64,000 nucleotides of DNA from Megalonaias nervosa (lineage: Eukaryota > Mollusca > Bivalvia > Unionida > Unionidae). This document shows positions 18,850 through 32,995 of the stretch, piece after piece. Positions within the stretch are counted from its first letter, which is position 1; each line of letters opens with the position of its first letter. The stretch spans positions 1-64,000 of the forward strand of contig JAECUM010096232.1 of NCBI GenBank assembly GCA_016617855.1. Direction: 5' to 3'. The notes under the pieces were generated by a model. It was not told the origin of the DNA and ran no database searches. It worked only from the letters and a program-made list of their open reading frames with translations. A program made the translations under genes and the position numbers.

Positions 18850-18970
18850 TAATGTGCCAGACTTGAGATCAGAAGGGTACAGGTTTGAACCCTACCATCA
18901 AATCAGTTTGGGTCAGCTACTTGTGGTGTGTCCTTGAAGACACTTTATTTCAATTGCCTAAGCACTTAAT
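18850..18970 (+). repeat. tRNA-derived SINE fragment, V-SINE-like
   Basis: A B-box-like GGTTTGAACCC near 18,891 is followed by GTGTGTCCTTGAAGACACTTTA, which resembles the conserved central domain of V-type SINEs. The copy is degenerate. SINE membership is inferred from the two elements together. Confidence 0.4.
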
Positions 18971-19336
18971 AACCTACTTGTTATGTTGTCAAAACACTCA
19001 AACCACATAAACATGTAATACGATTTGCCATATTGGATATGTTATCATACTTTTTGGACCTTGATGTTTATTCACATAGCTTAAATTTGTGTTACCACTA
19101 TTGGGGAATTCAGTTCCAATAGTTGACAGTTTGAAATTGCCATTAGTCTGAAGTATCATCTTTTAAAATATGTAAGTAATTTTTTTTTACACTCTTGTGG
19201 AGTAGTTAAGCCGTAACTTGGTCATATGTCCATCATGTTTGGACAGATTTCTGAAATGTTTATCTGGTGGTTTTAACCACCTAATTTTAGATGTATTATT
19301 ATTAATGTTATTGGCATCATTATTTTTTGTAGTATA

Positions 19337-20359
19337 ATGGTTTTGACAAATGGCAGGAAACCAGCCAAGAGAAAATATATCTCTCTGAAAGGTAGCTCTC
19401 TGAAGGTCAGATATGAAAGGTTTTCAGATCAATTTGCCAGTGACAACGCGATTGCAAGTATTTCGCACGATGTGCCTTTAGCAGATACCCATACAGTGCC
19501 AGTACAAGCAAGCATGCAGACATCATTTGTTGCAGGAAATAAAAGAATTTAAAGTTGAGTTATAATGCTGAAACTGTTAGGCTGCACTGAGTTATTTAAA
19601 AAAAAATTAATGGAGCTTTTCTGCCATGGAGATGTAACATAAGGTACAGGGAAACTTGTTTCTATGTGCTTGTCAATGTCATTTGCTCCACAACATAAAT
19701 TAAAAGGATATGGCAGTAAAAAAGGGTTTTAAAAAGCCATTCATTCATAAATGTAAAAGACAAAAGCAGTTTGTAAGAGAGGATGGGTAAGCTGTAATAA
19801 TTGTGTGTAAATATTAATTGGGATGTATTATCACCACCAGTATGCATTGTTATGCCACCAAGAGTTCAATATGTGCGTATCAATCCTTGGGTCGTTAGCA
19901 TGATTATGCATAAACTGCTTTAAGCACAGTTTTTGTTAACCTGTTTGTTTGCACCTGCATGTTTAAATTAATTTTATTCCTTCACTTTCAAAGAAGTGCT
20001 GGGATATTGTGATATGGGTCTTCATGGTTGTACGTGTGTAATGTAGTGTAAATTCTCTATATTAGACCCTTCAAGCTAAGCGCATAAAACTTGGGTCAGT
20101 AATAGTTATGTTTTTATTGTATGCACACTTTCTGAATTTTTATTTCATCCAGGGGCTAATAGTATTTGTGATTTTAGAAATATTTGACAGTTGGCATGTG
20201 CGATCATTGTAATAAAGTGACCAAGATGTCAGCACATATCATACTAGAACACCTTGGTCATGCATTGTTACCCTGGGGTCCATCCGTATAATCTCCCCAC
20301 CGCCCTCGCCACCAAGAAATTAGCCCCAAAGTCATAACATAATAAATATAATAAAGTGA

Positions 20360-20427
<68 letters not shown>

Positions 20428-23400
20428 GTATATATCCATGTAGCAGATGCCCTTTCTTGTACAAAGGGTGCCCTCACTTATAATACCCTGACATGCAACC
20501 ATCAACCTGTCCTGCCTAATGGTCTTGGAAAAACATTGTGTATAGACTTTAAATGCATATTTAAACAATTCCAACACATTTTTCACTTTTTAAGAAATAT
20601 TTGCAGTTTTGATCTATTTTGGTAGTGTTGTGCACATAGGTTTGGTTTAAAATTTACCCACTATATGTAAGATTGGTTGCATGATGTTTTACACATTTGT
20701 CTATCTATCCATGAATGTGGTTACATCATAGTATGCTAAGCAAGATTTTATCTGCATTTCCACATTGCTAGTTAACTTAAATATTTTTCTTTATTTTTAG
20801 ATCTATGTGCCCAATTGACCATGTACCAGAAGCAGAAGTCCAAAAGAGTGGAAAACTGAAGAACAATCCAGGATCAACTTTTGAACATTGGAATGGAAGT
20901 AACCTTTATGCCTCATAGCCGCACCTGCATCTCATGTACTCAGATTGTCGACCAAATTTTTCATTGCATGGATTGTGGTACATCAGCACTATATAGTCAG
21001 TCTGGCATAGGTATTTTTCACAGCCTGCCTCATTTTCATTTACACATGTTTGAAGCATTTAAGGTATAATGATAAAGTAAAAAAGATTATACAACATACA
21101 TCTTACTTAAAAGGTTTATTCTCTGTTTATCAGAAATCTTTAAATACTGTAAAGCCTTAATAATAAGCATTTGTGCTTATTTTTTAAGTAAAGTTTGTAT
21201 ATGCTTATTTAGATAGAAATGTATCCAGATGCAACTATACAAAAACTTATTAAGTTTATGCAAATCTTTGGTTAAGAAACGTTATAAGGATGGAGAAGGT
21301 ATAATCTGAACAGTGGTGGTATTGAAATAGTCATGATGATAACTTAATGAAGAAGAAAACAATCAGAAAAGTACACTTTTATGTATTAATTGGCAGTATA
21401 TTTGCTTTGAAAATACAGTAAGGTCCAGTTCTGCTTGGACAGATCTTGTACTAGATTTCTTTGGAACTGAAACTTCAGGCTGCAAATCTGCCTTTTTTGT
21501 CCAAGGTTTTATCTTTCCTAAAACAGAGATTGTGGGAAGGCAAGATAAGCAGTTTCACTTTTCAGATTTTGTCAATAAAGGAGCTAATTTATTCAACTTT
21601 ATTGTTCTGACAGGTCGTTAAAGTTGCTTTTATTTTCACTTTTACTTTTTCAGATGTGTTATTCGAATAAGATTACAATCCATGATTTCTCTTTTCAGAG
21701 AATGGTACCTTCATATATGTTCATATGGATACACCAGTGTGGACACGACCAAACAATCATAGTTGCATATCCAGCTATCACCAAGACATTGCTATAATAG
21801 ATGACAAAGGTAATATGTCATAAGATGTTAATATATAAAAATAGTTAAATGTTTGAAACCTTTGTGATATTAGAAAGAAGCTGTCACTTTCTGCAGTGTG
21901 GGAGCAATTAATCCGATATTCACCAGTGAATTTAATCCTAAGATTTTTTTCAGTGCTAACATTTTTGATCATGTTAGGAGGTTAAGTATACATTATACAG
22001 ACCACCCATACAGCAAGGTATATTTGTTAATTCAGAATTGAAATATCCTGAATTTGGGTAGTTGGATTTTTATTAAAAAATCTTTGAATTTCAATAAAAT
22101 TCATATTGTCCTTGAAATGTCATTTAATTGTTTGAAAATCTTTGCCCAAAACTCTTTGAATCCAGCTGATAGAATGCAGATGTTACAACTGAATGAAATA
22201 GGTCACATTTCAAATTAAGGTCTGATATTTGTGCATTCCCCACCCAAATGATTATGCATTCCCCACCCAAATGAATACATAAATAAACTGGAAATAAATT
22301 TAGTGGGTTAAATGATGTACAGTACTGGTGGATTACAATGAAAGATATGCAGAAGGTTCAGTTTCAATACCCTTCTGCATGGATCATTTTAGAAATAGAC
22401 ACATGGGTGAGTTATAGCCTGGTGATGTGGGTACTTTGTCTTTTTTTTATATCCCTCCAGATTTTGTATGATAGAAAATTCATTAAAAAAGATGCTGTGA
22501 AAAGTTTTATGTGTGTGCCCAAGGTGCAAACTATTGTATAATGATGTCTGTATATATGTTCCCTATATCATTTTCACACCAATAACTCTAGATGTACCAT
22601 TACCAGATGTTTTGGATGGCTTTCACTTTGGCTAATGAGAAAACCTAAAGTGTTCAGGATCAGCATGTCATTGGTAAAGTTCACTGTGACTGAAAATGAA
22701 ATAGGTTTCTGTCTATGCAGTTCAGTTCTATGTCAAAGACCTAAACTTTGTGAATGACTTACACATGGTTTAAGGAAGAAATATATTGATTTTTTTGAAA
22801 ATGTTAACATTGGGAAGACATAATATACCCTTAACCAACATTATCTTTATCTTGATTCCATATATCATTTCCTTGATCTCCAAGCAACAATGTATTGGAG
22901 CAACTTTTCCAATGCATTCTATGAAGTGACACAGTTGTCTGTATTCCCTGTTAATTTTAAGTTGAATTTATCAACGAATGACTGTATATATGTTCATATC
23001 ATCGGAACCAAAGACTGAATATTCTACATGCTTTTTCTTCCAGGCAGACAACATAAGCAAGTCATGCAATTTTGCAATTGTGAACTTGCAGCTGAGACCG
23101 TGCTGAGAAGCTACCTGTGGCCATCATCACCAAAGAAGCCAGTGCTTGCTTTCCACATAGGCCTTCTTGAGTGGTTGACAGCAGTTGTGTTGGAGTGCCA
23201 GGTGTCTGCTAAAGAATTCTGTGAAGCTTTGAAAGCTAAGCACTCTAAACATCAGCATTTCCTGCTTGAGTCTGAGGTAGATGCTTACATGTTAAATTTC
23301 AAGAGGTAGATCGAAATATTTCCTTAAATTTAAATATATTTAGTCAAAAGCATGCTATGGAGAAATCTTAAGTTCTTGCAGACACTATCTTTAATAAGAA

Positions 23401-26400
23401 ATACTTAATTCCTGGATTTGAAGTACTAGTTTAATTCTAATTACATTGAAGTTTTAGTGCTGCAATTGAATCACTGAAGAGTACTAGTTGAAATTTGTTT
23501 CCAGATGTAGTATGGACACAAAGACATTTGGATAAATGGAGTTTGATAATATTGGCTTTATTTCATTTGTGTTTCAAAATTGTGTGTAAGGTTCATTTTA
23601 TTATTGTATATATTGTTAAGTTAGAAATGTAAAATATGTTCTGATAATTAATTTTAGAATGTGTTTATAGTGATTTCTTAATTGCAGTTATTCTATTTTG
23701 CATCCAAGTATTTCATACTTTGTTGTGTCATACTAAATCTTATACATAATTGTCTACATTGTGTAGCTGCATTCAGTCAGTCAGTCTGTAATGAGAAAAA
23801 TTATTGTAATGTAGCATGTTGAGAGGAAAACTGTTTTAAGCAGGCAGATTTTATTAATAGAATCAGAAGTGAACATAAATCTGATATCAATTTTATTATA
23901 TTTTTATTTTTTCCAGGTGAACAATATGTACAAAATTTTGATGAAAGAGTGCCTGATCCAGTATCAAAATTTCCAAAACAGACTTCACCACCCTAAGCAT
24001 CTTTGTGAAGATCTTGGTACAGGGACTCAGTGTCCAGCATGCTTTCAAGTGCATTTATTATATTCCATTTTATATAAAAATGGATTATAAATTTACATAT
24101 ATATTTCAACCTTTTGTCTTAATTTTCTTGTCAGTATTAAACTTTGTTCGTCAAATATAACATATTGGGTCCAATGCCGTGAGAAATGATGTACCAGGAG
24201 AATAATGTATGTCCTTTCTATGTTACTAATGAATAATGTAAACAATTAAAATTTTAGAACATGTAAACGCCTAAAGTTTTGGTTCCCTCTAGCAGAATAC
24301 TGTTATTTTCAGAATGTTTATACATTATGCTTGGTAGTGTTCGGTGTTATATTTGCATACCTCTTGGTCTCAGAAGTATGCTTATTGAACATTTAGGGGC
24401 CGTTCGTTTAGTACATGTGCACAGAGGGGGTAGGTGGGTTTGAAATTTGCATATGTGTGCATTGGGGGTGGGTGGGTGGGTAAGACCAATTAGTACATAA
24501 GTGCCTAATGACATAAACTATATTTGCCTTAGCCAACACAAATGGCCCATAGAATTGACACACCTTCCAATTTATTTATACCCTACTACCGATTTTAAAA
24601 AAGAAAAGCATCAAGGAAATAAGTTATAAATATGTGCAGTATATCATTTTTTATTTGCCAGTAAGAGGGTAGTATTACATTCAGTGCATTGCACTTGCAT
24701 ATTAAGTGGGTGTGGTCATGTATAAGCCAAAGTGTACTCGCAGGGATAGGGGTAGGAAAAAGTACACCATCAGATATGGGGAGGTGGGTAGAAACTGGCT
24801 GTTTTTTGTCATGCTTTCTAAATGGACTGCTCCTTACAACAGTTTTCTTCTCAATGCAATAGTGAAAGTTATATTCTGTCAACCAGATTTTATATACATT
24901 TAGAATAAGAAAGGCACCAATCAGTCTTAATGTCATTGAGGGCTGAGATTAAGTTCACTGTTAATTCTGTTCAGTGGATGTTGTCATTGCAACTTAATAT
25001 ATGTTACACTTTTGAAACATGGAAGTCACTGTGTTGTATTTTTAAATCATCAGGTTGAAGATCAGGATCACTAATGTTAAACATACTAGAGTTTCTCATT
25101 TTCACAACATTCTTGCAAGCTAAACAATAAATGTACACATGTTTCATTTTTAAAATATATCTATATTATTTTGGGCAATATTTTAGAATCCCAAGAAGAC
25201 AGTGTCATTTGATGCCTATTTCCATCTGGTGAGGAAGCTTGCATCGGGATATACCACTTCCAAGCCCAAGCATGAAGGAAATTTCATTTTTGGACCAGAC
25301 TGAAGTGGATAAATTCATTGAAAATTATTCAAGTGGCTTAACCAAATATGAAGTAGTAGGTATCATATAAGCAATATATTTGCTTAGGTATTTGAAGGAG
25401 GAAAAAAAATCAGTTTCTTCTGAAGTTTGTAATAAAGAGATGAAGAAAATGGAGAAAAATCTGCAATTTGTCATACAGGGACTTTGGATAATTTGCTTTG
25501 GGAAATTATTAAAGTTTATTTTGATATAAAGTTGCTTACAAGTTGCAAACAATCAAAGTAGAAAATATTGATGTGCTTTTTCCATTTTGATCTGATTATG
25601 ATGTGTGGAAGGCCTTGATATGAATTCTTATGCGCATACATTGATCTTATAAATGCAAGTCCTTACTGTATTGCAGGACTGTAATGAATTTCAAGCAGGA
25701 AATGCACTTAGGTTCAAAGTCAAGAACAAAAAACTTGATGTTACAGCAGTCTTTGGATCAGCATGCCGCCATGAGTTCCCATACCTTTTCTTCAACTTTA
25801 AACATGGCGAAAGGTAATGTTTTAATGTTTGTAAATTTAATGGTTGGCCTGAAAAGTTTCTGTTTGGGATTGCCTCATTTGGAATATAAAATATATGCAT
25901 TCTGGGATATCGTGAGTTTTATTTTCATAGAGTAAGGTTGACAGTAACTTGATACTTTATAAAGTATTTCAATCACTCAGAAAATAAGAAAGGTGCTAAA
26001 TGAGCAAGTCTGTTACTGTAACAACTTTTAATTACTTTTGTTTGCATATTAGTTTGACTGGTCAGTCAAGCTTTTTTATTAGAAAATCATGTTCTGTGTT
26101 CACAGATGAATATCACATGAAAATCATGAGATGGATACATTGTTGCTCTCATACCATTGGGTCTTGCCAATAATAATGGAATAAAACTGTATGCTAAAGT
26201 TGAAAATTATTTATTATTTATACAGACATAAACAGGAATTGCACCTGATACTATATGAAGATCATCATACATTTATCTACATGGATAATATTTTAAAAAT
26301 TTCATTTCCCTTTATTTATACCCTCTTTCCCAACCTTCTTTTTGTTACATGTAATATTTCAATCTGATGAAATGTCTTTCAATGAAATATATGTAGGAGT

Positions 26401-27397
26401 TGAAGTTGAATAATACATTGTTGGCACAAAATTGTAATCCTGCTGACAAGTTAAATCTTATATCACAATATGGAATCATTATACTAAATATCAATAAATG
26501 TTCTGCATTTTGATATCCTCTACAAACAAATGGAGAGCGCTTGAGAGTATTCCACCTACCCTAAATGATTCCCTGTTCCTATTCATGACACAGGAGTACT
26601 TTATGCATATGAACTCGTTCTCGGTTATCTAATTTTGGTCATCTTAAAACCATACCTCATACTTTTGAAAGTGTATATTCCGGAGATTTTAGTGTCCCAG
26701 TTGATCTATATTCATTTATTTACAGAAGTGGATATTCCGTTTTCATTTTGGAAAAAGGTAGTAGAAGAAAAAGAGAATGTTGATATACATGTCATGTATG
26801 ATATAGCTTGCTTGTTGGAAAGCTACCTGAAGGTATTAACCATCCTGTTTCATTAGAAAATTTCTCCTGTATATCTTTGCTGTTTAATGGATTTAAACAA
26901 TATAACAAAATTTCCTCATATATGAGAGTTAATACTTCAAAAAACATAACTTATTTTGCGCATGTTATGATTACAACATTGAATTTAAGCTTATGCAAGA
27001 TGTATCTCATTAAAAGGGGCAACTATTTTCTTAAATCCTGAAATTTGCTAACAATAAACCTTTAATTAAATTGGTAATGATTTTATTTCATTGGCTTTTT
27101 ATTACCAGAAGCAGCATGAGTCAGTGTTTAGAGTATTTCACAATTCTGTAAATAGAGTAGATCAGTCAGTTCTTTTGTCTGAGGGTCTTAATATTGAGAG
27201 AAATGTTCAAAGGAAAAACTGACATTGAACATATTCACCTGAACTTCAACACAATTGTTCAACTGACTGAGCCTTATTTGGGAGGAGACATTGATGAAAT
27301 TATTCTTCATTTGGCGTCTGATGAAATAAAACTAGAAGAAGCTGATGAGGATGAATTAAAAGATGAAGTTGAAGCTTTAGAAGAAGATGAAGACTAA
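19337..27397 (+). pseudogene. KDZ (Kyakuja-Dileera-Zisupton) transposase, multi-exon, decayed
   Basis: Exons with matching GT/AG borders lie near 20,801-21,063 (CxxC ribbon: CISCTQIVDQIFHCMDC), 21,699-21,809, 23,044-23,276 (CNCE and VLECQVSAKEFCEAL), 23,917-24,048 (ending CPAC), 25,187-25,355, 25,677-25,813 (KLDVTAVFGSACRHEFPYL), 26,726-26,832 (VDIHVMYDIACLL, a catalytic-Asp region) and from 27,109. An upstream frame at 19,337-19,552 may be the first exon. One-base frame changes fall near 25,300 and 26,757. The segment expected after the DIACLL motif, including the final acidic catalytic residue, is missing; an acidic tail (27,194-27,397) follows instead. KDZ enzymes move large cut-and-paste transposons. 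This copy should be inactive. Confidence 0.75.
20364..20425. repeat. (TA)n microsatellite
   Basis: About 31 uninterrupted TA units inside a KDZ-region intron. It accounts for the repetitive Ile-Tyr frames on both strands here. Confidence 0.9.
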
Positions 27398-28311
27398 ATT
27401 TTGAACACTTTCTATGTAATATTCTTGTCACTGTTGCATAAGCATTAGTTAGTAGGGCAAAAGTTTCCTTGAAGATAATTTAGTTGTGCAATTTATTTCT
27501 GTTCGTATAATATCTATTGACATGCTATGAACAGTACATTTGAAGATTACTGTTTTATTATATTTATTGGTCCTGACTGATTCAGAGACACAGATGTTAT
27601 CATATATAATTGGTTACTGCATCAATAGTTTACCTCAGTGTAAAAGTTTTTACATATGATCAGTAACCCTGATTCCAGTGAAGGATTGTTTTATATCTGA
27701 TGTTTAGTATTGGTAACCATGCATTTCATGTACATGCACCTAATCACTTCAATCCCCACTTCTGTATAATTAGTGCAGTAATAAAATTGTGTTGCTTTGT
27801 TTTGATCATACAGTTATTGAAATGTAACCAATTTGGAGGAGAAGTGGTCAGTGAAACTGCAAATAAAACTTGTATGCTTGACTGCCTTGAATTAGTAGAA
27901 AACACCCTTTCATCTTGGGAATAATGGTAAAAGGCACACATCAACTTTTCTTTAAGCAATGTCTCGGAGTGTTACTAATAAACAAAACCATACACACATA
28001 GGCATATGGAAAATTTTCATCCTTGATGGACTTGATGTGCTTTGAGCTTTTTACATTCACATTTCAAATCTAATGCAAAACTATCATATTTAATTAACCT
28101 GGCCATATTGCATGGAATAAGTTTTCTGTTTAAATCATTGAAATAGGAAAGGCAGGTTTGATTTTATGCTGTTCACAATAAAATGTCAAACATATTTGTG
28201 TTTTGTCTTGTATATAACACAAACATGGTTATGTATTATTTTAAATTACCTTACTTGTTGATGTATTATTTCTCTGTTTTGAAACCAACTTTTAATTTAC
28301 ATGTCTTATTC
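27398..28311. other. Region downstream of the KDZ relic
   Basis: AT-rich DNA with short open frames only and no motif. It may contain the 3' untranslated part of the KDZ element. I see no gene. Confidence 0.5.
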
Positions 28312-28720
28312 CCGAGTGGCCAAGTGGTCTAAAGCGCTCACCATTATGGATCACTGCCATCTCACCTCTGTCTGCATGGGTTCGAGTCTCGGGCTCAGCC
28401 AAAGTGGATATGTGAGAAAGCTTGCCAGTATTGGTTAATAATGTAAGTTATGTTTTAGGAAAAAGAATCTTTTGAGAGCTTATCCTAGTTGTAAGTAACA
28501 AAAATAGAGACATTGTTTTATTGATGGAATTTCAGTTCTTTAACAGTCTTGAGTTTGCAACACTCATTACTAAAATTAGCACCTGACTCTTTGGTGCGGA
28601 ATTGAAAGCACATGTTTCAAACACATGCAGGTCCAGAAAATGCCACGGCTCATATCCTTCCTCTACACAGAAGCTGACATCCAGGTTTCATCTATTCTGA
28701 TAAATAAATGTTTGATCATG
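28312..28720 (+). repeat. SINE with tRNA-Leu/Ser-like head and long body
   Basis: The head has an A box (GAGTGGCCAAGTGGTCTAAA) near 28,315 and a B box (GGGTTCGAGTCTC) near 28,379. It is followed by TGAGAAAGCTTGCCAGTA, shared with the minus-strand SINE copies. From about 28,430 the body (GAATCTTTTGAGAGCTTATC and onward) matches 53,795-54,240 closely. It has no SINE insertion at the TGCGGAATTGAAAGCACATG point and so serves as the empty site for the nested copy there. Confidence 0.75.
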
Positions 28721-29339
28721 AGCACTCATATATTTTAAGTTATTGAATTTTTAATATCATGATGTTTACATAGGTTTACTATGGGAACTGAATTAATACC
28801 ATGAGTTCTATAAAGCTTGCCCTTTCAAAAAAATAAAATGGCCACGGACATGGCATGTAAAGTAAACAAAATGGCCGATATGCGGACGATTTCTGAATTT
28901 CTATGTACTGATATAAATCAGATAAATTTATTTTAGAAAATGATAAATGAAACTTTAGATATAATCTTGCATTCGTTCTTGTTTTAACTTTTTTTCCTGA
29001 GGGAATATGTTGAAAGCACATACAGCTCTGGAACAGTTATAGTCTTAATATACCTTCCCGTTTATTCGTACTCCCCCATTTAAAAAAATCGAAAAGCATA
29101 AATGAGATTTTAAATAATACACAGAACTTAGTTCATTCATTGATTATTAATTTCAAACCTGACTGTGATGGGGGGGGGGGGGGGGCTCGGCTAACATCGT
29201 TATCGTCTGCGCGTTTCATACAAAACGGAAGTTTTTAGTGTAAAAGTCGAACCTGCTCGCTGGTCATTTCCGGTTCCTGGACAAGACCATTTTCAGCAAT
29301 GGGGTTCATGCTTAACTACACATGTATGTATATAGATGG
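28721..29339. other. Repeat-rich intergenic DNA with an 18-G run
   Basis: A segment near 28,733-28,800 (TTATTGAATTTTTAAT and AGGTTTACTATGG) recurs at 57,355-57,410. A G homopolymer lies near 29,169-29,186. No gene is visible. Confidence 0.5.
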
Positions 29340-30235
29340 TGTTACGACCATGTAGTTTAATTACTTGTGTGTTAAAATTTGAATTCTTTTTATTTCATTT
29401 TTGTATCATTATATTTTATTATGATGATGATTATGTTCATGGCATCTGATATTTTTGAAAGAAACATAATGTTTGTTTAGAACGTAAATATGACTCTCGG
29501 CTTGCGTAAGCATTATTTTAGATTGCCGACTGGATAAACAACCGGCGTAAACGATTGGTTATGGCCAAGGTCATTTCTAAGCATATGTGTTTACATCGTG
29601 TACTGCGATTGTTAGACGATGAAATAACCACGCGTTCTTCGTTCGTGTCCATGAAATGACGTTTTGGTTCGGTTTAAAAACACTTAGGTCCCTGTGAAAT
29701 AGTCAGAGTCGTTCTTATACCTTGAGAAGAAAGTATTATTTTTCTTGTGCTGGAAAGAGTTTATTTTTTTTTCTTTACATCTGTAGAGCTCGAGATGTGT
29801 CTTGTTATAGATGACAGCTATAGGAGTTCATCTACTTTTTAAATAATTTATTTTTCCCTGGTTAACTACACAAGTGGTGTAAGACAAAGACATTCAGTGA
29901 AATTCATTCTAAATTGGAATAGTACATTACAAATTGTGGTTCAACGTGAAATTCTGGACATTTGTGTAAAGACTTCACCTGACGTCATCATCCTCCATCT
30001 TGGAACGTCATCAGGATTCGAACCTGGATTCAGTTAAAATTATTTAGTGATAGGACTTGTATTTTTTCAGTTCTAGGATAAATGTTTGGATTTTCTTCAT
30101 AAACCGTAAGTCCTATTTCATATTTTCACCTTTTCACCGTGTTTTCTAGGGAAATAAATTATTTTGTTAAAACCTACAAAGCTTGTTGTCTTCACTCTTT
30201 TCTTTTGTTACTTTTGAACGAGCCGATACGTAACA
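29340..30235 (+). mobile_element. Solo LTR, family copy 1
   Basis: Begins TGTTACG and ends CGTAACA, a perfect 7-bp terminal inverted repeat with TG/CA ends. It is flanked on both sides by ATGG (29,336-29,339 and 30,236-30,239), a 4-bp target duplication. Length 896 bp. A polyadenylation-like AATAAA lies near the 3' end. No internal retrotransposon genes adjoin it. The 3' half closely matches the LTR at 45,279-46,221. It is probably the product of LTR-LTR recombination of a Ty3/Gypsy- or BEL-like element. Confidence 0.85.
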
Positions 30236-30936
30236 ATGGTAAATATTACGTCGTTTGCTTCTTATATTTACAAGGTCGTATCAAGCAAATGAAAAGATGA
30301 CAACTACAATTTTGCCTTTCACGTGGATCTAACAAGCGGTGTAATTTTTATGTACATGTGTTCAAAGGGATATAATTGTCAACTCTCAGCCTTAGGGTAA
30401 TATACAGAATTTTCCGACATTGCTTAATAGCAAGAACTATGTCACTCTGTTGTCTGAGGAAAATAGACTCGCTCATAGTGCACGCAATATGGTGCAGTGT
30501 TAGTATTGAAATTCCGTTAAGTATGAAACGCGCAGGCGATGACAGTGTTTGGGACACCCTGGTAACAGTCAGTTACAAATCAATTAATGAAATTACTAAG
30601 TTATGTGCTTTTTTTTATCACATTAAAGATTTTCGTTATTAAAATCGGAATGGGGGAGGAGTACAAACAAACGGGGATTTATGCAAAAACTATGATACAA
30701 GAAGGGCGTTCGGGATGAGAAAAGAAAGGGTTCTGTTGTATTTATCTACTGACTGAACATAGACGTTACTTTTTACGAAGGGATATTCTTAATATTTACA
30801 ATCATGTGAACAAATATAGATCAAAGAAAAGAACAGTCCTACACTGTAACATGCCTCTCCTGATATTTGTGCTTTTTAGGTCGCAGTCCTAGGGCGTTGT
30901 GTGCCGTGTTGCCACGTCAACTAACTAACTAACTGG

Positions 30937-31014
<78 letters not shown>

Positions 31015-31731
31015 CAAAGATGCCTGGATACAGTTCATTTACAAATTGATATGGAAACGATAGTCAGAATAGCATTTTCAAGGATTAATTGTACTCTGCA
31101 TATTTAGGGTATTGATATAGTATATGTAAACAAAATTCTAACATCACCATAAAGTCCAATACATTGTCCCCACGATTTTTTTTTTCTCACAGTTAATAGT
31201 TGTATTGTTTCGCAGTAAAGTAAAATGAACTATTTTAATTTATGAAAAGCTTATTAAGCTGCTATGAAAACATTCACTGTTACATTGGCAATGCAAGATA
31301 AAGGGTTTTATGTTATTTCATTTGATTTGTATATAGAACAACACCATCATATCACGTCAAATCCAGGTTTTATTTCGTTAAATGCAGTATTGAACGGCTC
31401 AACGTACCCGAGAAGAATGAGAAATATTACGTATGAAACAAATGCAAATATCACATTTAAATCTAAGACGAAGATTAATAACATTTCATCAGAATATACA
31501 GTCGGCTGATATGTCACTACGATCATTAGCACTTTGCTGCTCGACATTATACTACTCCGATGAAAACATCTTTATTAAAGCAGCACAGAATATACCTGAT
31601 AAAACGTATGTTGGTCGAAATGACTCAGCATGAATCGACCCGACCGAAAGTAGCAGTTAGGGCGAATCTCCTCGGGCTGAAGTGGTTACAGACCGAACTG
31701 ACTACAAACCAACCGGTAAACTACCGGTTAC
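30236..31731. other. Intergenic DNA with a long (TA)n array
   Basis: (TA)n of about 35 units at 30,942-31,012, after CTAA repeats. Short open frames (for example 31,264-31,509) have no recognisable motif. No gene is supported. Confidence 0.5.
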
Positions 31732-32426
31732 TAGAAACACCGAAATACATTGAAAAACCGTAATACACCGAAATACACATGTATTTGCATGTTCTCGGTG
31801 TATATATCGGTGTACACACATGAATTATGATTTGTTTTTGTTTGAATAGTAATGTAGAGCAAAATAAAATATGATTGGAGCGATTTTGATACGAATTATT
31901 TACTTTTTTCCTAGCTATAGAACTGTCAATCGGTTATACTTTATTGAATAGGTATCATAAACGGCTGATCGTTCCGTTCAGGCACGGAGGAGGTATGATA
32001 AAGACTGATCGTGACGGAATGGAGGTTATCTCCGGAACGAACGTTGTAAGTCTGTTTAATTTATATTGTTTTAAGTTGCTTAATTCAAGTTCTGATTGGC
32101 TGCACACACCTTTAGTGTCCTCCCTTTGATCCCATTTCTTATTCAAATTAAGAAAAACAATCTTTCTGCGTATGTATTATTACGACTTATCATATCTATC
32201 GAATCCAGTACGACCGAGTGACGCCATTTCATGAATTTAGCTATAAATAGCAAAAAAGTAAATAATTCATATAAAAAAAATCACATAAATCATATTCTCT
32301 TTTGCTTTATATTATTATTCAAACAAAAACAAATCATAATTTCTGTTTGTACGCGGATATATACACCAAGAACATGTAAATATATACGTATTTTGGTGCG
32401 TATTTCTGTGTATTTCGGTGTTTCTA
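31732..32426. mobile_element. MITE with about 115-bp terminal inverted repeats
   Basis: The left arm (31,732-31,846, starting TAGAAACACCGAAATAC and ending TTTGTTTTTGTTTG) pairs with the right arm (about 32,315-32,426) across about 115 bp with scattered differences. The 460-bp interior has no coding capacity. It is a non-autonomous DNA transposon; the parent family is unknown. The outer 11 bp (TAGAAACACCG) are perfect. Confidence 0.75.
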
Positions 32427-32435
32427 TATAAAAAT

Positions 32436-32995
32436 CACATGAGTCATGTAGGCGCATTTACTCATTTTAAATTTAAATATGGATTGTTCTTTTAAAATTT
32501 AACACTATTTTTCTTTAACCAAAGTCGATTCAATCCTGATTATTGAATAATCTGCACCTTAACTGTCACCAAGAAACTTCCAGACGAAAATTGTCTATCA
32601 CTATGGACTTTTACAATGGTGGCCACGTACTATACTTGGGTTAAAATAACAGCGCGTCAAGTGGTATCGTCACAGTGGAGGGTAGTACGAATTTGCTTAT
32701 CAATATGCGTAGCTTTCTTTGTGACATTACAGCGCGCGACATTCAATCTGGATTGTACTGTATCACACCTTTAGGTTCATTTCGTCCAAAAACGTCTACG
32801 TACTTTAACATTGATTTTGCCGTATGCACTTCTCGGGGCGTCTTAATAATGACCTTCCAAAGGAATATGGATTTTTACGAATCGAAATGAAGTGAATACT
32901 TGCCATTTAAAGGTATGTAGAATCAAATTTTAAAAAATGACACCCATTACTGAAATAATTGGTGTTGAATGCGTATATGACCCGTGTGACTCGTA
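32436..32995 (+). mobile_element. Non-autonomous DNA transposon, copy 1
   Basis: The sequence matches, in inverted orientation, 47,845-48,371 over more than 500 bp. Its right end (TGCGTATATGACCCGTGTGAC) is the inverse of the outer end of the other copy, which indicates terminal inverted repeats of about 25 bp. It starts about 10 bp after the neighbouring MITE. No intact protein is encoded. Confidence 0.6.

Noticed and set aside
20364..20586. Ile-Tyr repeat proteins on both strands
   Set aside because: They are translations of a (TA)n microsatellite.
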